NCBI GenBank assembly: GCA_037042915.1
Contig: CM073203.1
Location: forward strand, 1-64,000
Direction of reading: 5' to 3'
Origin: Auricularia sp. M13
Lineage: Eukaryota > Basidiomycota > Agaricomycetes > Auriculariales > Auriculariaceae
Length of the DNA stretch: 64,000 nt
Made by a program: the position numbers and the translations under genes. Below are positions 34,925 through 46,466 of the stretch, one piece after another (within the stretch, counting starts at the first letter, position 1; every line of letters begins with the position of its first letter). The notes under the pieces are model-generated. The model saw only the letters and a program-made list of their open reading frames with translations, did no database searches and was not told the origin of the DNA.

Positions 34925-36163
34925 TCAGAGAGCCACAGGGAGTCCATCAGGCAATGTCCATGAAGTCAACGGGCTACCTTCTGGCGCCTTGAGACCCCAT
35001 CCAACGACGTAGTGTGCGAGGACAAGCTCAAGCTCCTCAATCTCGTCGAGCATTTCAAGTTGTGCGATCCTGCGTGGCCTTCAGTTTCGGAAAGAGCAAG
35101 AGAATGACGCTCGAACCTAGCCTTCTCATCCGGCGATATGTGCTGCGTGCGTATTGTTTTGAGCGAGAGAGCTTGTGCAGATGTCGAGAATCCGTTGTTC
35201 GTAAACCGCTGCGCTTGAGCATCAAGTGTTGGATAGGCATCCACACCCGGCAGGGATACGTGTCTGGCCTAGTAGTCCATCCATGCTGTTAGGACAGTAT
35301 GATGACCAAGAGCCCGGCGACGTACACTCAGATTCTCGCGCATGACACGGCCAAAACCGTCGTCGAGTCCAAACATCTCGTAGATGACCGCGCCGCAAGT
35401 AGTAAACGTGGAGCTCAGCCATCCAAGAAGAGCATCGCTCTGTGTAGAACTGATATACACGAGCACGCATTCTGCGACCAGGAGAGTCGGAAGCGAGGGG
35501 TCGAGCGTGCCGTCTGTCACGAGCTGCTGAGGATCGTCCTTGCGAAGGTCGAATGGCCTCAGAACATAACGCGGTGCGGAGAGGCCCTGACCTCCGAGAG
35601 CTGTGCTTAGATTGAATTATGCTGAGAGATTGAAAAGGGACAGGGACAATGGGGGGGGGACGCACTGACGGACACGTGCGCCGGATCGCCGAGCAACGAA
35701 GGCGAGCTAAGTTCGCGAGATTTGCGGATCGCCATCGCCTTGGCGCTCGTATTCTCAGGCAAGTCAATTTCTACGTATTTTGCGATTTTGTCGCTGAGAG
35801 GACCGGCCTACGCAGCTATAAGGGCTCGAGATCTGATGTGGCTGGAACTGAACGAACAGCAATGCGCCAGTATCTGGAATCGCTCCCAGCCCCGACGCTC
35901 AGAATCTGTTTGCGGCCATCGCCCAGCGACAGCCATGAATGGACAAGGCCGTCAATTGCGAGCGAGCGGACGTGCGTGCCGTGGTTAATGAGCGGCGGTC
36001 GTGGTGGCACGAAGCGGGCGCGGGGAACGAGCTGGTGCGTGTAGGCGTCATGCAGATATCCTTTGCTCAGTGCAGACACGCGTGCATGCGCAGCGTCAGT
36101 GTCGGTCGCTCGTATGGACGCGTCGCCGTCAGGGCGCGCAGCTGGCGATGGTGGCGGAAGCAT
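34925..36163 (-). CDS. PPM1: Leucine carboxyl methyltransferase (PP2A), PPM1/LCMT1
   Basis: Five exons (36163-35858, 35807-35666, 35600-35326, 35268-35117, 35069-34925) join to 339 residues. The enzyme methylates the C-terminal leucine carboxylate of the PP2A catalytic subunit, controlling which regulatory subunits bind. Seen: the SAM-binding motif SVGAGSDSRYWR (about 88-99), KYVEIDLPE, TLLVAECVLVYISS, VIYEMFGLDD and the C-terminal EMLDEIEELELVLAHY typical of the family. The N-terminal helix DAAHARVSALSKGYL is also standard. Introns are 47-65 bp. The junction after HVSV (35666/35600) was chosen because only it keeps the frame. Confidence 0.92.
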
Positions 36164-36488
36164 ACCAAGGTTGGTCGGTCCGCAAACTCCGTTACCTGCT
36201 GCTCATCCCGAAAAATGTGCTCGGCACTTCGAAGGCGCAGAAATGATAGAAATAATAGTGCAACACTACTGGTATACATGAAGAAATGTGAGTGCTGTAC
36301 TGTGCTGTCTTTGAATGCCCTGAGTAAAATTGCGAGCTCTACTCGTGTAATGGCGACCAGACTGATAGTCCGTCCATTGAACCCTCAGACCGATGAAGTA
36401 TAGTCCCAATGTAGCTCTGAAGCACTTCCATGGAAAATTGACTGCGTTATCACCCATTTATAGTACACGCGCGCGCACCTCAGCTTCC
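36164..36488. other. Intergenic
   Basis: 325 bp between the start of PPM1 and the stop of the GST gene, both minus strand. From 36437 the sequence belongs to the duplicated GST block. Confidence 0.5.
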
Positions 36489-37562
36489 TCACCCTTGTAG
36501 CGCCTTCAACCGGCTCTCCCTGACGGGCAAGAACATCTTACTCGCACTCCGGCGAATAACCTCAACCGGGAACGTCTCGACCACACTCGGCCTCTCCCTC
36601 ACAGCCTTCCAGTACCTCGCGAACGGGGCAAAGCGCGGGTCGGTGTCCAGCGTCGCGAGGACGTGCCGGCCCTCCTCCGTCGTGAACGCGCCGATGTCGC
36701 TCTCGAGGTAGAGCCGCAGGCGCGCGAGGAACGGCGCGAGCAGGGCCTCTACTGCGCTGAACTTCTCGCCCAGGAAGAACGGGCCCTGGGAGGGGGCGGG
36801 GAGCAGGGGTTGGATGGTGTTGGCGATTCCGTCCAGCAGCTCGGCGGCTTGCTTGCCGCGGTAGGAGAAGGCCACGCACTGTTCCCAATACCAAATCCGA
36901 CGCGTAAGCAGGAATGTAGAATTCCAGCGTGGAAGGAGAAATACTGACGGGTCCCGCAAACGCCTGCGTGAAGCGGTCCACAAAGTAGCGCAGCTGCGCG
37001 CGCTTGACAGCGTCGGTGGGCATGATCGTGCCAGGAAACAAATCGCCAATGACTGAATCGGAACCGTCAGCTGCCAGTGAGAGCACAGCCAGACAGAGAA
37101 TTATTCGTACATTCCACTATAATCGCGCTCTCGGGAATCTTGACGCTCTCCGGGGACGGCGTCTCCGGGTCCGTCTGGGGTCCTCCGTACGCAATGATGG
37201 GCACCTGCACCGTGACGATGATTCAGCGACTCGTCCAAGAAGCCAGACTCAGAGTAGTGAAATAGCGGACCTTAGAGCCTTCGTGGACCCTAGACGCGTA
37301 CCATACTACGCTTCCCCATGAGCTGAACCCGACGGGCACCGAAATCCCAAGCGCAACGCACCGGGCTTGTTGTCCAGGTCGATCTTGTACTCTGTATGCT
37401 CAGCGCCGGCCTCGCGCAGCGCGATACGCGCGCGCTGTGCCCACGGGCAGACCTAAGTAGTCCAAGCCTCCATTCAGCATTGCTGGGGTATTCACTGGTA
37501 TAAGAGGGTACACGGACGTCTGCACTGTAAAGCGTGATCTGGCCCGGCATGTGTTGGGAATG
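36437..37562. repeat. GST segmental duplication, copy 1
   Basis: Matches 51288-52418 in the same orientation, introns included. The 3' border is at AATTGACTGCGTTATCACCC and the 5' border at GTGTTGGGAATGG. Confidence 0.9.
36489..37550 (-). CDS. Omega-like glutathione S-transferase, copy 1
   Basis: Six exons (37550-37518, 37452-37362, 37305-37271, 37204-37111, 37052-36949, 36878-36489) give 248 residues. The N-terminal thioredoxin fold carries VCPWAQRARIAL with a catalytic-type Cys13, as in Omega/GTO-like GSTs, then SKVPIIAYGG (cis-Pro) and PESAIIVEF (glutathione-gamma-Glu site). The C-terminal helical domain includes GPFFLGEKFSAVEALLAPFL. Such enzymes act in the cytosol as thiol transferases or in detoxification. 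Copy 2 at 51339-52406 is almost the same protein. The start at 37550 was chosen because both copies share it; a Met 11 codons upstream exists only here. Confidence 0.88.
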
Positions 37563-38900
37563 GATACGCCCTGTTGGCGGCACTTACTGTAGCAGCGGTT
37601 GACCCAAGCAGCAGAAGTCGCCGCTATTCAGCTAGTGATGTGTCAACACCACTCCTTACTCGGATTACATATTAGCGTGGGATCCACTGGTCGTGACGAA
37701 CGGGTGATGGTAGGGTGGGAGGAGAATAAGCGGACATTCCAGCGCGGAAGCTTACGTCAGCTTCACAGGCCTACCTCTCGCAGTACTCCCCAGGTACGCA
37801 CCGACTCGCACAAAGTCAGCTTACGGAATCCGCACAAGCCACCGCTTACGTCAATATGGAGAACTTGAAGGGTCACCACACAGAAAACGCGACGACAGCA
37901 CAACAGTCATCGCGGTGATACAGTTGATACACCGCCCCTGGCCATAAGAACAATCGACTACACCGCCTGTTTGTAGGTTCACCTTGACCAGTCTGCTGAT
38001 GCGATCCGCGGCTTGTCTGCGGCCTGCGCCTTCGGGCAGGCCCCAGGCCTCAGGATGCGGACGCTCTCACAAACAAAACGAGAATCGGCTTGTGATATGT
38101 TGCGGAGACTTTGGACTGTTGTTGATGCGATGGCTTGGACTTGTTTTCCCCGAAATGCGATCTTGGAACGCGAATGAGCACTGAGAATGAAGTTGGTAGG
38201 TAAGTAGGTAGGTAGGTAGTTGACAGGCGTCTCTAGTCTCCTTCGCAGACTCTATGTTCGAAGATAATCGCTCGAAGGAAACGGTATCATCATTGAACGC
38301 TCTCAGGAAACTGGATTTGCCATTTCCTTTGTGATGACCGTGACTTGCCTCTTCGGCTTTCTAGAATGATCATGATGGTAATACAGTCCCCTTCATCGTG
38401 TTATCAGGGACTCATGTGCTTACAAGACGACGATCACAGTATTTCATTGAAGCTCCGGTCGATCGCCGTGAGTCATACTCTATCTCGTCGAGGAGTGGCA
38501 TGTGTCGAACCGTCAAGAACACCATTTTGATCTCTAGCAGCTCGATCTCTTGGATAAGAAGTGTTCGGTCGTCAGCTTCTGTTTGGCATTACGCGAAACT
38601 TGCGCGGAATAGTCTGGTGGAATAATTTGCGCAAGTCTCGAAGTTCCTGCACAACTAGTCTTTCACTCTATGCTGGGCAAGCACAGGTCGGCATGTCGAC
38701 GCTGGACTGCACTGCCGTTCCCTTGTGGGCTTGTGTCGCTCGCTTTCAGCCAGCTTAACACATGCCGGGTCAATGATAGGAATTCTAACATTGCCTTCGT
38801 ACAACATCCAGCTTGCACAAACTTCCCATGCTAGGCGTAAAGTGTATAAAATCCCCCCCAGACCCACTCCAGTAGCCCCTCGTCAACCGTCTTACCCGCC
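37551..38900. other. Intergenic
   Basis: No supported gene. Holds a GTAG-type microsatellite near 38190-38220 and, at 38845-38851, a TATAAAA about 50 bp before the ATG of the next gene. Confidence 0.5.
38845..38851 (+). promoter_or_regulatory. TATA box of the unrecognised gene at 38901
   Basis: TATAAAA 50 bp before the ATG. Supports the start choice. Confidence 0.5.
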
Positions 38901-40442
38901 ATGTCGAATCTCCCCGAAGTCCCATTGACTACCGTCTACCACATGGTCTCAAAAGGCCATGACGGCGAGGAGGTTGTTAAGGTGCTGAAATATTTTCTGG
39001 TCTGGAAGAAGGATAACAACGCCCTAGCCATCGAGTTTCTGAAACGAATCTATTCCTTTGACCCACGTCCTGACAAGCTCCTGGCCAATGCTCGACTAAT
39101 ATTGTATGATGCTGCCGTGCCACTCGTCCAGTTTATTCGTAGTGGCCCTAGCCTCCCAACAAGTTGGACGACATTGGGTCTTGCAGCAGAGGAGCTGCCG
39201 CCTGCAGCTCCCAGCGAATACAGCCGTCATGGACAGTATTTGCATTGGAGGATCTCCCCTCGGAACGTCGCGGACAAGGGGGGACTAAAGCGGGAGCTTC
39301 TGGATGATTTTTACAATGCGCTCCATCGCTTGTACGGCACCTACAAGTCGTGGACGACACATTTGATTGAGACGGAGGCGGATGTGAGGTACGCACTTGA
39401 TCGTGCTGATTCTAGAAGTTATTGTTCATATTTATTCGCAGCGACTACTTACAAGTCAACATGCTTGACCCGTGCCTCATGGCCATCAATTGCATGCTCG
39501 AGAATCATTACGAAAGCCGCCGGAGTGAGGGAAGGGCCGTGGAGCGGGTGTTTGTTCATCTTCGTGCGCAGCATTATCGCAGTGCAGAGGACGGTATGTC
39601 AGTCTCTCAAATGATGCGCGTGTCCGACGAGGTAGAATATTTTCATTGATATCTCCCTGCAGAGGCCCCACAGTATCCCCCTGGCAAGCCTGGAACAGGA
39701 TACGAGCAGGCTCTCGTCAAACTAAAAGGTGCGCATATATATATTAACCTCGATTATTTCGAGCTAAGTTCTCGTAGGTTTGAACATAGGTGTCCCAGCT
39801 ATCGCAAACAAGGGCGAGGGCGAATCTGACGTCGTCACATGTGTGGATCATACATTCGTCTTGGAGAAATCGGTTACCAAGCCCTTCGGCGATTACGAGG
39901 AGGTCCTGGCGTTTGTAGAAGCAAAGGTATGGATACCACACTGTTATCTGACAGGATCCGTAAGAGCTCATACCCTGAACCTTAGCGGCCAGGAAAAGTG
40001 CGGTTTGAAGATCTCTCTGGCCTTAACCCAACCACGACCAAGAAGAGAGACGGAAAGCCAGCGCTTCAGTACAAACAAGTGCGAGACATGCCAAGTACGG
40101 CAATGCAGCAACACCTCACCCAGCTTCTGATGTATGCCGCCAGCCGTAACCAAGTACACGAAGTCTGACGTTTTCCCCAGGTACCGAGCACAGTACAAGT
40201 GCGACTACTGCATGATTTCGGACGGCTTGACCAGCATTCCTATGATAATGAAACAACTCGAGGATCATGGTGAACATGGCGATCCTTTTACCAACATCCT
40301 TTTTTGGCAAACATATGGCCAACACTCAATGAAGATCGAAATCACGCCAGCGACTTCATTGCTTTTCTTACTGTATTGTAGCCTAGTAGAGAAGGGGCTG
40401 CTCCCGATCAACAGGAGAGACGTGAAGATGGAGGACGCGTGA
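38901..40442 (+). CDS. Unrecognised fungal protein (3' end uncertain)
   Basis: Exons 38901-39388, 39442-39593, 39663-39728, 39778-39926 and 39986-40078 join in frame to 316 codons. One or more further exons reach either a stop near 40273 or, in another frame containing CDYCMISDG, the stop at 40442. No signal peptide, membrane segment or known domain. The N-terminus is helical with many charged residues (EEVVKVLKYFLVWKKDN); later parts read PAIANKGEGESDVVTCVDH and LSGLNPTTTKKRDGKP. I could not assign a family. Clean splice junctions and a TATA box suggest a real gene. Confidence 0.6.
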
Positions 40443-42101
40443 GCAGAGCGCGGTCCGAAATATAGGATGTAGTAGCTTCAGGATTCGAAATATATGTCCA
40501 GTATATGAATATTATCGCACCCAGAGAATCTGAGTCAGTGCGCCGCGTGGTATGTGCCTCAATCGTCCGACGTGCAAATGAGTACAGCCTCACGTCGCAG
40601 AGCGCAGATAGCTACATAAACTTTGTTGACTTGTCTAGTGGAAGGTTCGTAGTTGAAATTGTCCTCCGAGGAAGCAGCGGACGCTAGCCTCCTCGGAGGC
40701 CAAGCTCACGCCGAGGTGATGCTCAGTGCACAGCTAGCGTTAGAGCGGGAGGTGCCCATGGGCAGATAGCAAATGAGAGCAAGAGGCCACTGCGAGAGAC
40801 GCGTGTATCGGTGAGAGAGAGAGAATAGACCAGTGACGAGTCCAGATTCAGGGTAGTAGTGCTGTAAAACGTATCATGATGGTTCGCCAACCAAACAGCA
40901 GCTTTCCGCCGGTGCCCAGCAACCACTATTATGTGCTGCGCCGTGACATGAGCGTTGTAACGGCCACCGCGGTAGCGAGCTTCGCCATGCAGATCGTCGC
41001 CACGACCAATCCCAACGCCATGTCCTGGGCGTCTCGTCCGGGGACAGTGGTAGGAGTCTGAGCGACTTTCGTCGGCCCACCCGATTTTTCAGGATGCCAC
41101 CGCGGCATGATGCAACGCATGTGCGCAAGTCCGCGTACATGGTCCGCGACGGCACCGAGTCGGCCGCACCAGCGCTGGAAACGAGGCGCGCGTCGTAGAT
41201 GAGCTGCAGCCACGATCGAGCCGTCAATAGCGCGCGTTGGGTCTTCGAGTACGTTGGACGACGGACCCCGTGCGAATTCTGCATCCTGACCGATGGGAGG
41301 CGCATTTAGATTACAGGTTGAAGCGTGCTACCCTGTAGACTGTCAAACCATGTATAACGGCGTAGGCACAAGGGTTCCCCTTGCGCAGGGTCTGCGATAA
41401 TCAGTAGACATTTATTATAGCATGTGGTTTGACAACGTTGGACGCGGCGTCGCGCCCGATTAAAACATGGACAGAGGGCAAAGCGACGCACAGCGACACT
41501 CGATATGCACGTCATTGCATCCATCCGCAATTGGGACGGCAGTGTGGGCGAGCTCCATGCGCACGGAGATGCACAGTGACCTGTCCGTCCGTGCATCGCA
41601 TCCACCGCCCATGAAGGTCAACGCCGTGGGAGTTTCCATGTCGTGGAACTGGAAAAAGAATGAGCTCGACATGTTCGACGCGCGAGTAACACGAGACGCA
41701 AGGTCAGAATTAAACAATGATCTCAAAGGATAGGGCGTTACTCCTTCCTCGACGAGCTGGGTTTAATCGGGTGTGTGTACCCTTTATCATCACGTGGACA
41801 GATTCGAAAGAAAGGGGAAATGAAGCAGAGGTGTGTAAAAGACTTACAGCGATCAAAGATTCGAGCACTGCGGTCGGTTTAACGATGAGACATAAGCCTA
41901 ATACCTGCAGGTCAACGTAAGCAAATATAGCGACGCTGCAATAACTGAGTAAAGTATCAGAAAAATAAAAAATCATCTCAAAGGCTGGGGCGTTACTCCC
42001 GCCTCGACGAGCTGGGTTTAACATCGGGTGCTTGCACCCTTTATCATCACACGAAGAAAGTATAGGCGAAAAAGCCGGCGAAGCTACGAACCTTAGCAGC
42101 T
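40443..42101. other. Intergenic with a two-copy repeat
   Basis: No supported gene. A minus-strand frame ending near 41460 starts MSSSFFFQFHDMETPTALTF but does not extend convincingly. It contains the direct repeat at 41720-42050. Confidence 0.45.
41720..42050. repeat. Direct repeat pair of about 75 bp
   Basis: 41720-41793 and 41975-42050 share ATCTCAAAGG, GGGCGTTACTCC, CCTCGACGAGCTGGGTTTAA and CCCTTTATCATCAC, with about ten differences. The copies are 181 bp apart in the same orientation. Confidence 0.85.
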
Positions 42102-42431
42102 TCAAGTGTCCGAGCCGAGGACGGCGACGACGTCGTCACGGGTCATGCCGTCGACCGAGACGACCTTGTCCCTGCTCTTCAGTCCACGGACGATGATTAC
42201 GCGCGAGCGTGACACGCCCAGGCTGTCGGCGAGCAGCCTGCGCACGGCGTCGTTGGCCTCGCCGTCGTGCGCGCGGGCCGTGACGCGTGCCGCCAGCTGC
42301 AGATTTTCCGAGTCGGTTATGGTGACCTCGGACTTGGACGCCCCGGGCTGCACGCGGACGGACAGCTGGACGAGCGGCGGAGGCGTCGAGGCTGCCTGGC
42401 GGGCGGCGCGCGCTGCGGTGGACCGAATCAT
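42102..42431 (-). CDS. DUF167 / UPF0235 (YggU-like) protein
   Basis: Single exon, 109 residues. After a basic, Ala-rich N-terminus (MIRSTAARAARQAAS, possibly mitochondrial) comes the DUF167 domain: LSVRVQPGASKSEV, then TARAHDGEANDAVRRLLAD and SRVIIVRGLKSRDKVV. The family (bacterial YggU, human C15orf40) is small and widespread; its function is not established. An in-frame Met 75 codons upstream would add a low-complexity extension, so the internal Met directly before the basic segment was preferred. Confidence 0.85.
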   Translation of the reverse strand: MIRSTAARAARQAASTPPPLVQLSVRVQPGASKSEVTITDSENLQLAARVTARAHDGEANDAVRRLLADSLGVSRSRVIIVRGLKSRDKVVSVDGMTRDDVVAVLGSDT

Positions 42432-43339
42432 CGCGGGCTGAAAATTTGTGAGGAAGAGAGACGGCCGGGCCGGAGTTGAATCGCGCGCGGCTGTTTGCCG
42501 CCGAGTCTTTTCTGTTCTGACACAGTGACACTGGGATCCCTCAGAGCCTGAGATCGAGATGTCGCTACTCCTGATCCCACGAGGGCGTATGTACCGTGCG
42601 CAGGAATGCGACCTTATATCAGAATCCTCGGCTTCAACAAGCTTGCATCTTTTCATTTAACTTGCAGCTTGAAGTTCACCTACGTCGTCCTTGCGTCCCG
42701 CTATCCAGCGTCACACGGTATGTACCTGGAGGAAGCTTTCACAGGCGTGTCGTCTATTCATGCTCGATATATCACGCCTGCGTAGCAAAGGCGCGAAGAG
42801 AAGTCACACCGGCGCGCTAGATGCCAAGCATCACTGCATGATAATTCTGTCAATGACCGCAGGATCGTTGTAGAAGTCAAAAATGGCGGCCCAGCTGTCG
42901 TCGAGCATGCGCTTTCTAATCCAATTTACGCACATCTTCTCGGAAAACCCGAGGTCGCGAAGGACGCGCCGTAAACTGTAACCAGTGAGCAGAGTGAGCG
43001 CCAGCCGCAACGTAATTAAAGCGATCGACGCACGCGTATAGATAGTCACTCAAGCAACACTGTTAAGCCCGTCGCATCAATATGGTTAGGGGAATCGTGT
43101 CAAAGATGAAGGAAACCGAAGGAAGCCAGAATTACGGGATTAACTATCATGTCTCTTTATATATTATGACATTTAAGTATCAAGAATTATAGGCCTTCGA
43201 TGTCTGAGGGATGTTTTGCATGTTTTGCGCGATGCGGGCAGCAGACAAAGTGCTTTCAGAGTCCGACGCTACCTCCTGCCTCGATCGCTAGGATCTGTCT
43301 TTGCCACTCCTGAGCGCCCTATAGAAAATATCTCGCACG
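42432..43339. other. Intergenic between divergent genes
   Basis: Promoter region for the DUF167 gene (-) and PSMG3 (+). AT-rich around 43140-43200. The small minus-strand frame at 42831-43049 is unsupported. Confidence 0.5.
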
Positions 43340-43952
43340 ATGTCCATTCCTCCCGCTTCTGTTCACGCGGAGCAAGACGTGGTCGGGATACCCACAGAAG
43401 TCTTGATACAAACATTTGCGGACCGCATCCTTGTCCTCGTAACTCAGCTTGGCAAAGTAGGCTCTATGGTCAGTTGAAAACGCGTTGTTCTCCATCTCCC
43501 CTTTAGCTTCAAGTTGCTGTATACACTGGTTCTTACACAACGCGGCGCAGGTTCAAGCGACGATGCCGTCTGCGGCACCGATTATTCCGCCCCTTGTCCC
43601 GGTACCGGGCTTAGACGAGGAAATACGGCTGCCAGAGCCTCCCGCGTCCATCGTTCTCAGTCCTCTCTTTGGCGCGCCTCCGCCTGCGCTCGGAGATTCG
43701 CCTGAGGACGCGCAGACGATGCAGAGTATCTACGTGTCGCAAATCGCGACCTTAGTCTGGACGCAGGATCCTTTGACAGCTTCTAAGCCTGTCGTCGTCG
43801 GGCTTGCTCTGAAGAAAACGCCGACTTCGGCAGCAGACGACGGACGCCGCCAGCTTTTCCTCGGCGTCATGAAAGTTGTGCTCGCGTGTCTTCAGCAGCG
43901 ACAGGGGAACGCAGGGCGCGAGGACGACTCGGAGTACGGACTGGTCGGATGA
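43340..43952 (+). CDS. PSMG3: Proteasome assembly chaperone 3 (PSMG3/PAC3-like)
   Basis: Two exons (43340-43468, 43551-43952) give 176 residues. The N-terminus, VVGIPTEVLIQTFADRILVL followed by VTQLGKVG, matches the start of human PSMG3 (VPTQVV...F..HILVLVTQFGKMG). The middle has a Pro-rich insert, and the C-terminal half reads IATLVWTQDP and PVVVGLALKK. PAC3 with PAC4 guides alpha-ring assembly of the 20S proteasome in the cytosol and leaves before maturation. The 82-bp intron is inferred from GTCAGT and GGCGCAG and keeps the frame. Confidence 0.8.
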
Positions 43953-46466
43953 ACGAGAGCGCTGCGCCATTCGAACGCTCTTCCTGCCCGCCGTGCCCAT
44001 CAAGCGGTCGCTCTGTGTACTTGTATGGCTCGAAAATTCAACGTTCATTTCTTCAGTGCGTCCGTTGTTGACATGAGGCATACCTACTTTCGCTGATTCT
44101 GATACACAATGAAAATGCTCAACAGTTATGCGACGAGGCTGAAGTTCACCTGCCCGCGATCCTTGAGCTGTTACGTCTCAACGAGCATCACCACATGGAT
44201 CGTAGCGGCTGAGATGCTAGACTGTGGGCACTGAGCTCAGGAAAGCACGAGCTTAGCATATCAGGCAGCATTCCGGATTCCAGCGCAATTATGCAGGCCT
44301 CCCAAAACACTGCCTGCCGATCTCCGCCGGTGTATACGGCCTTGCCATTCCCGTGGGGCACGATATCCCACCCTTCGAGCCACTGCATCCTGCGAGCGGT
44401 CAGGGTTCGCAGACGGGCTCTAGCCAGAGACTCGGGACCCATACCGTTACAATCCATCGAGGAAGTACACAGCATGCCGCTGTCCGTGCACATGGATCAC
44501 CTGTGACTGTGCGCTATACTTTCCGACGCAACGGACGCCGCGCGTGATTTGTCTACGTTGTGCGCCAGGCTCCTCTCAACGTCGAGAACGTCGATCAATA
44601 TGGCTCCCGATACGAGGCTTCTGAGGCGTCACCGCATTATTTCGTAATGGGAGCCTGCGAGCCACTCTCCATGGGCGGCTGGCTCCCCCTCCCAGAGGCC
44701 TGGATTGCATCCAGGTGCGTCACGGTCTGATCATCCAATGATTCCCTTACACTGAATTATTTCTACCGTCGCCGCAGGCGGGAATGTTGGTTAGAATATT
44801 CCCGTCGCGGGTGAAAATCGCTCCTCTACAGTCCTGGAAATGCGTAACGACTGTGAGCCAGCACAACGATCCATTCGAAGTTCGACCCCGCACTTGTACG
44901 CTTCGGCCCCACGAAACAAGTCCTCCAAACTGCTCTTCGGAAGACGACCCTGCCTACATTGAGGAGCTTCCTTCTTCCTGAAAGTGCCAACATTGCGCTT
45001 GCTGCACCACTGCGCCATGCTGCTAAGTCACCGACCGTCACGCGCATCATATTTGACCTGCATGTTATCTGCTCGCACATCGACAGCGAGCGCAGCGACG
45101 ACTATCATGTCCTCGCGTGATTCCCTTCATCGCCGGCGGTGTACCCTGATGGCGAGGATACACGATCTATCTGCAAGAGGTTTATCCGCGTCAATTGCGT
45201 CGTGTGTCCTCATTTACAAAATTCAGTTTAAGCGCGCGAGCGAAGGTCCCGAACGCGGTGCTCATTCTGCTCGGGCTGCTCGGCCAGCCGCAAACACCGT
45301 CAGCCTAGCGATGGACGCATCGCGAAAAGTTGCGGACAAGTCTATATTCGCAGCGCAGTGTCTGGTCCGTGACCGGACGCCGGTCTTCTGTCGTGGTGCG
45401 TACAGTGCCTTCCAATCGTCCTGCTCCCCATAACGCGTTTTCTTACATTGGCACGGTGCAGATCTGCCAGAGTTTATATCACCTGTTCTAAGGCGTTGCT
45501 TGTGAACACGACTAGGTGATGCGCCAGCCTCGAGGCCGCTGTGCTGGACGTCAGTTCGGAATATGATACCCTCGCCGCATCTTTTTCGCATTCATGCCGC
45601 GCTGCCACCGAACGGTTCCTCTCAGTGGCATCCTGTGCCTTGGGATACCAGCTTGAACGCCGCGCTACAGGATAATTCCAGAGTGCAAGGCTGATATGGG
45701 CGCTGTGAGGATAAATCGACACGCTTCGGACGAAGGACGATGTAAACTAGGACGGCGAACGCTAATTCCGACCTGCTTGCGCGGGCGATGCGACGCAGAA
45801 TATAGTCGCGCCGTCGCGAGACTGACAGACTTGGATTATCCCGGGACCGCGCTCCACTCGGACCTTGCGCGACAGTACGCGCGGCAAGCCTGGTGCCAGT
45901 TCTGTGTTCAGGAATGAACGCGTCGTCAAACGCGGGGCGTAGCTGAACGTATGCTACTGGGGTAACGATGCGGACCGACATCCTCGTCGATGTGCAGAAA
46001 TGCTAAGTATCGCATCACACGCTGCTAGCTTGCAAACTCATGACCAAAACGTTGCAGGGATGGCAAAACTGCCTTACATCGCCGACCAAGCGGCTCTCAC
46101 CACATATTTTGTTCTCGATGCCACGAAGCAGATGTTCAAGCGGTGCAAGGCGAATCCCCAGAGCCCTCTTCCTCCGAGTCGTGGCCCTCTGTTACATGTA
46201 CCAACCAGCGAAACTGTTTGGAATGGTTCTCGCTGCACATACTAAACTCACAACGCCGCAGGTTATTCAATCACTGAAATCGGTATAATCCCTCGCCCGG
46301 TTCAGGGACGCCTGCAATCTATCGACGTGCTACAATAGTGCGACACATACCAGTAGTGGGGTTCTCGCTTGGTTCTCACTGGTACGTAGAAATGGTTATG
46401 ACGGGGGATGATACAAATATAGGATCAAAGTTCGTAATCGCGACAATGTGGATACATCGTGAATCA
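43953..46466. other. 2.5-kb stretch without a supported gene
   Basis: Some frames look composed but do not join, e.g. + strand about 44570-44720 (PHYFVMGACEPLSMGG) and - strand 45981-45660 (RSELAFAVLVYIVLRPKRVD). These may be decayed genes or a gene whose introns I could not resolve. Confidence 0.4.

Noticed and set aside
35660-35810. Possible frameshift in PPM1 around the DLPEN segment
   Set aside because: On recounting, the sequence is in frame; a GTGCGT donor and GCACAG acceptor close the following junction.
45622-45981. Minus-strand frame with a faint cyclin-like look
   Set aside because: Only a short resemblance (ELAFAVLVYIVLRPKRVD) and no joining exons; too weak to call.
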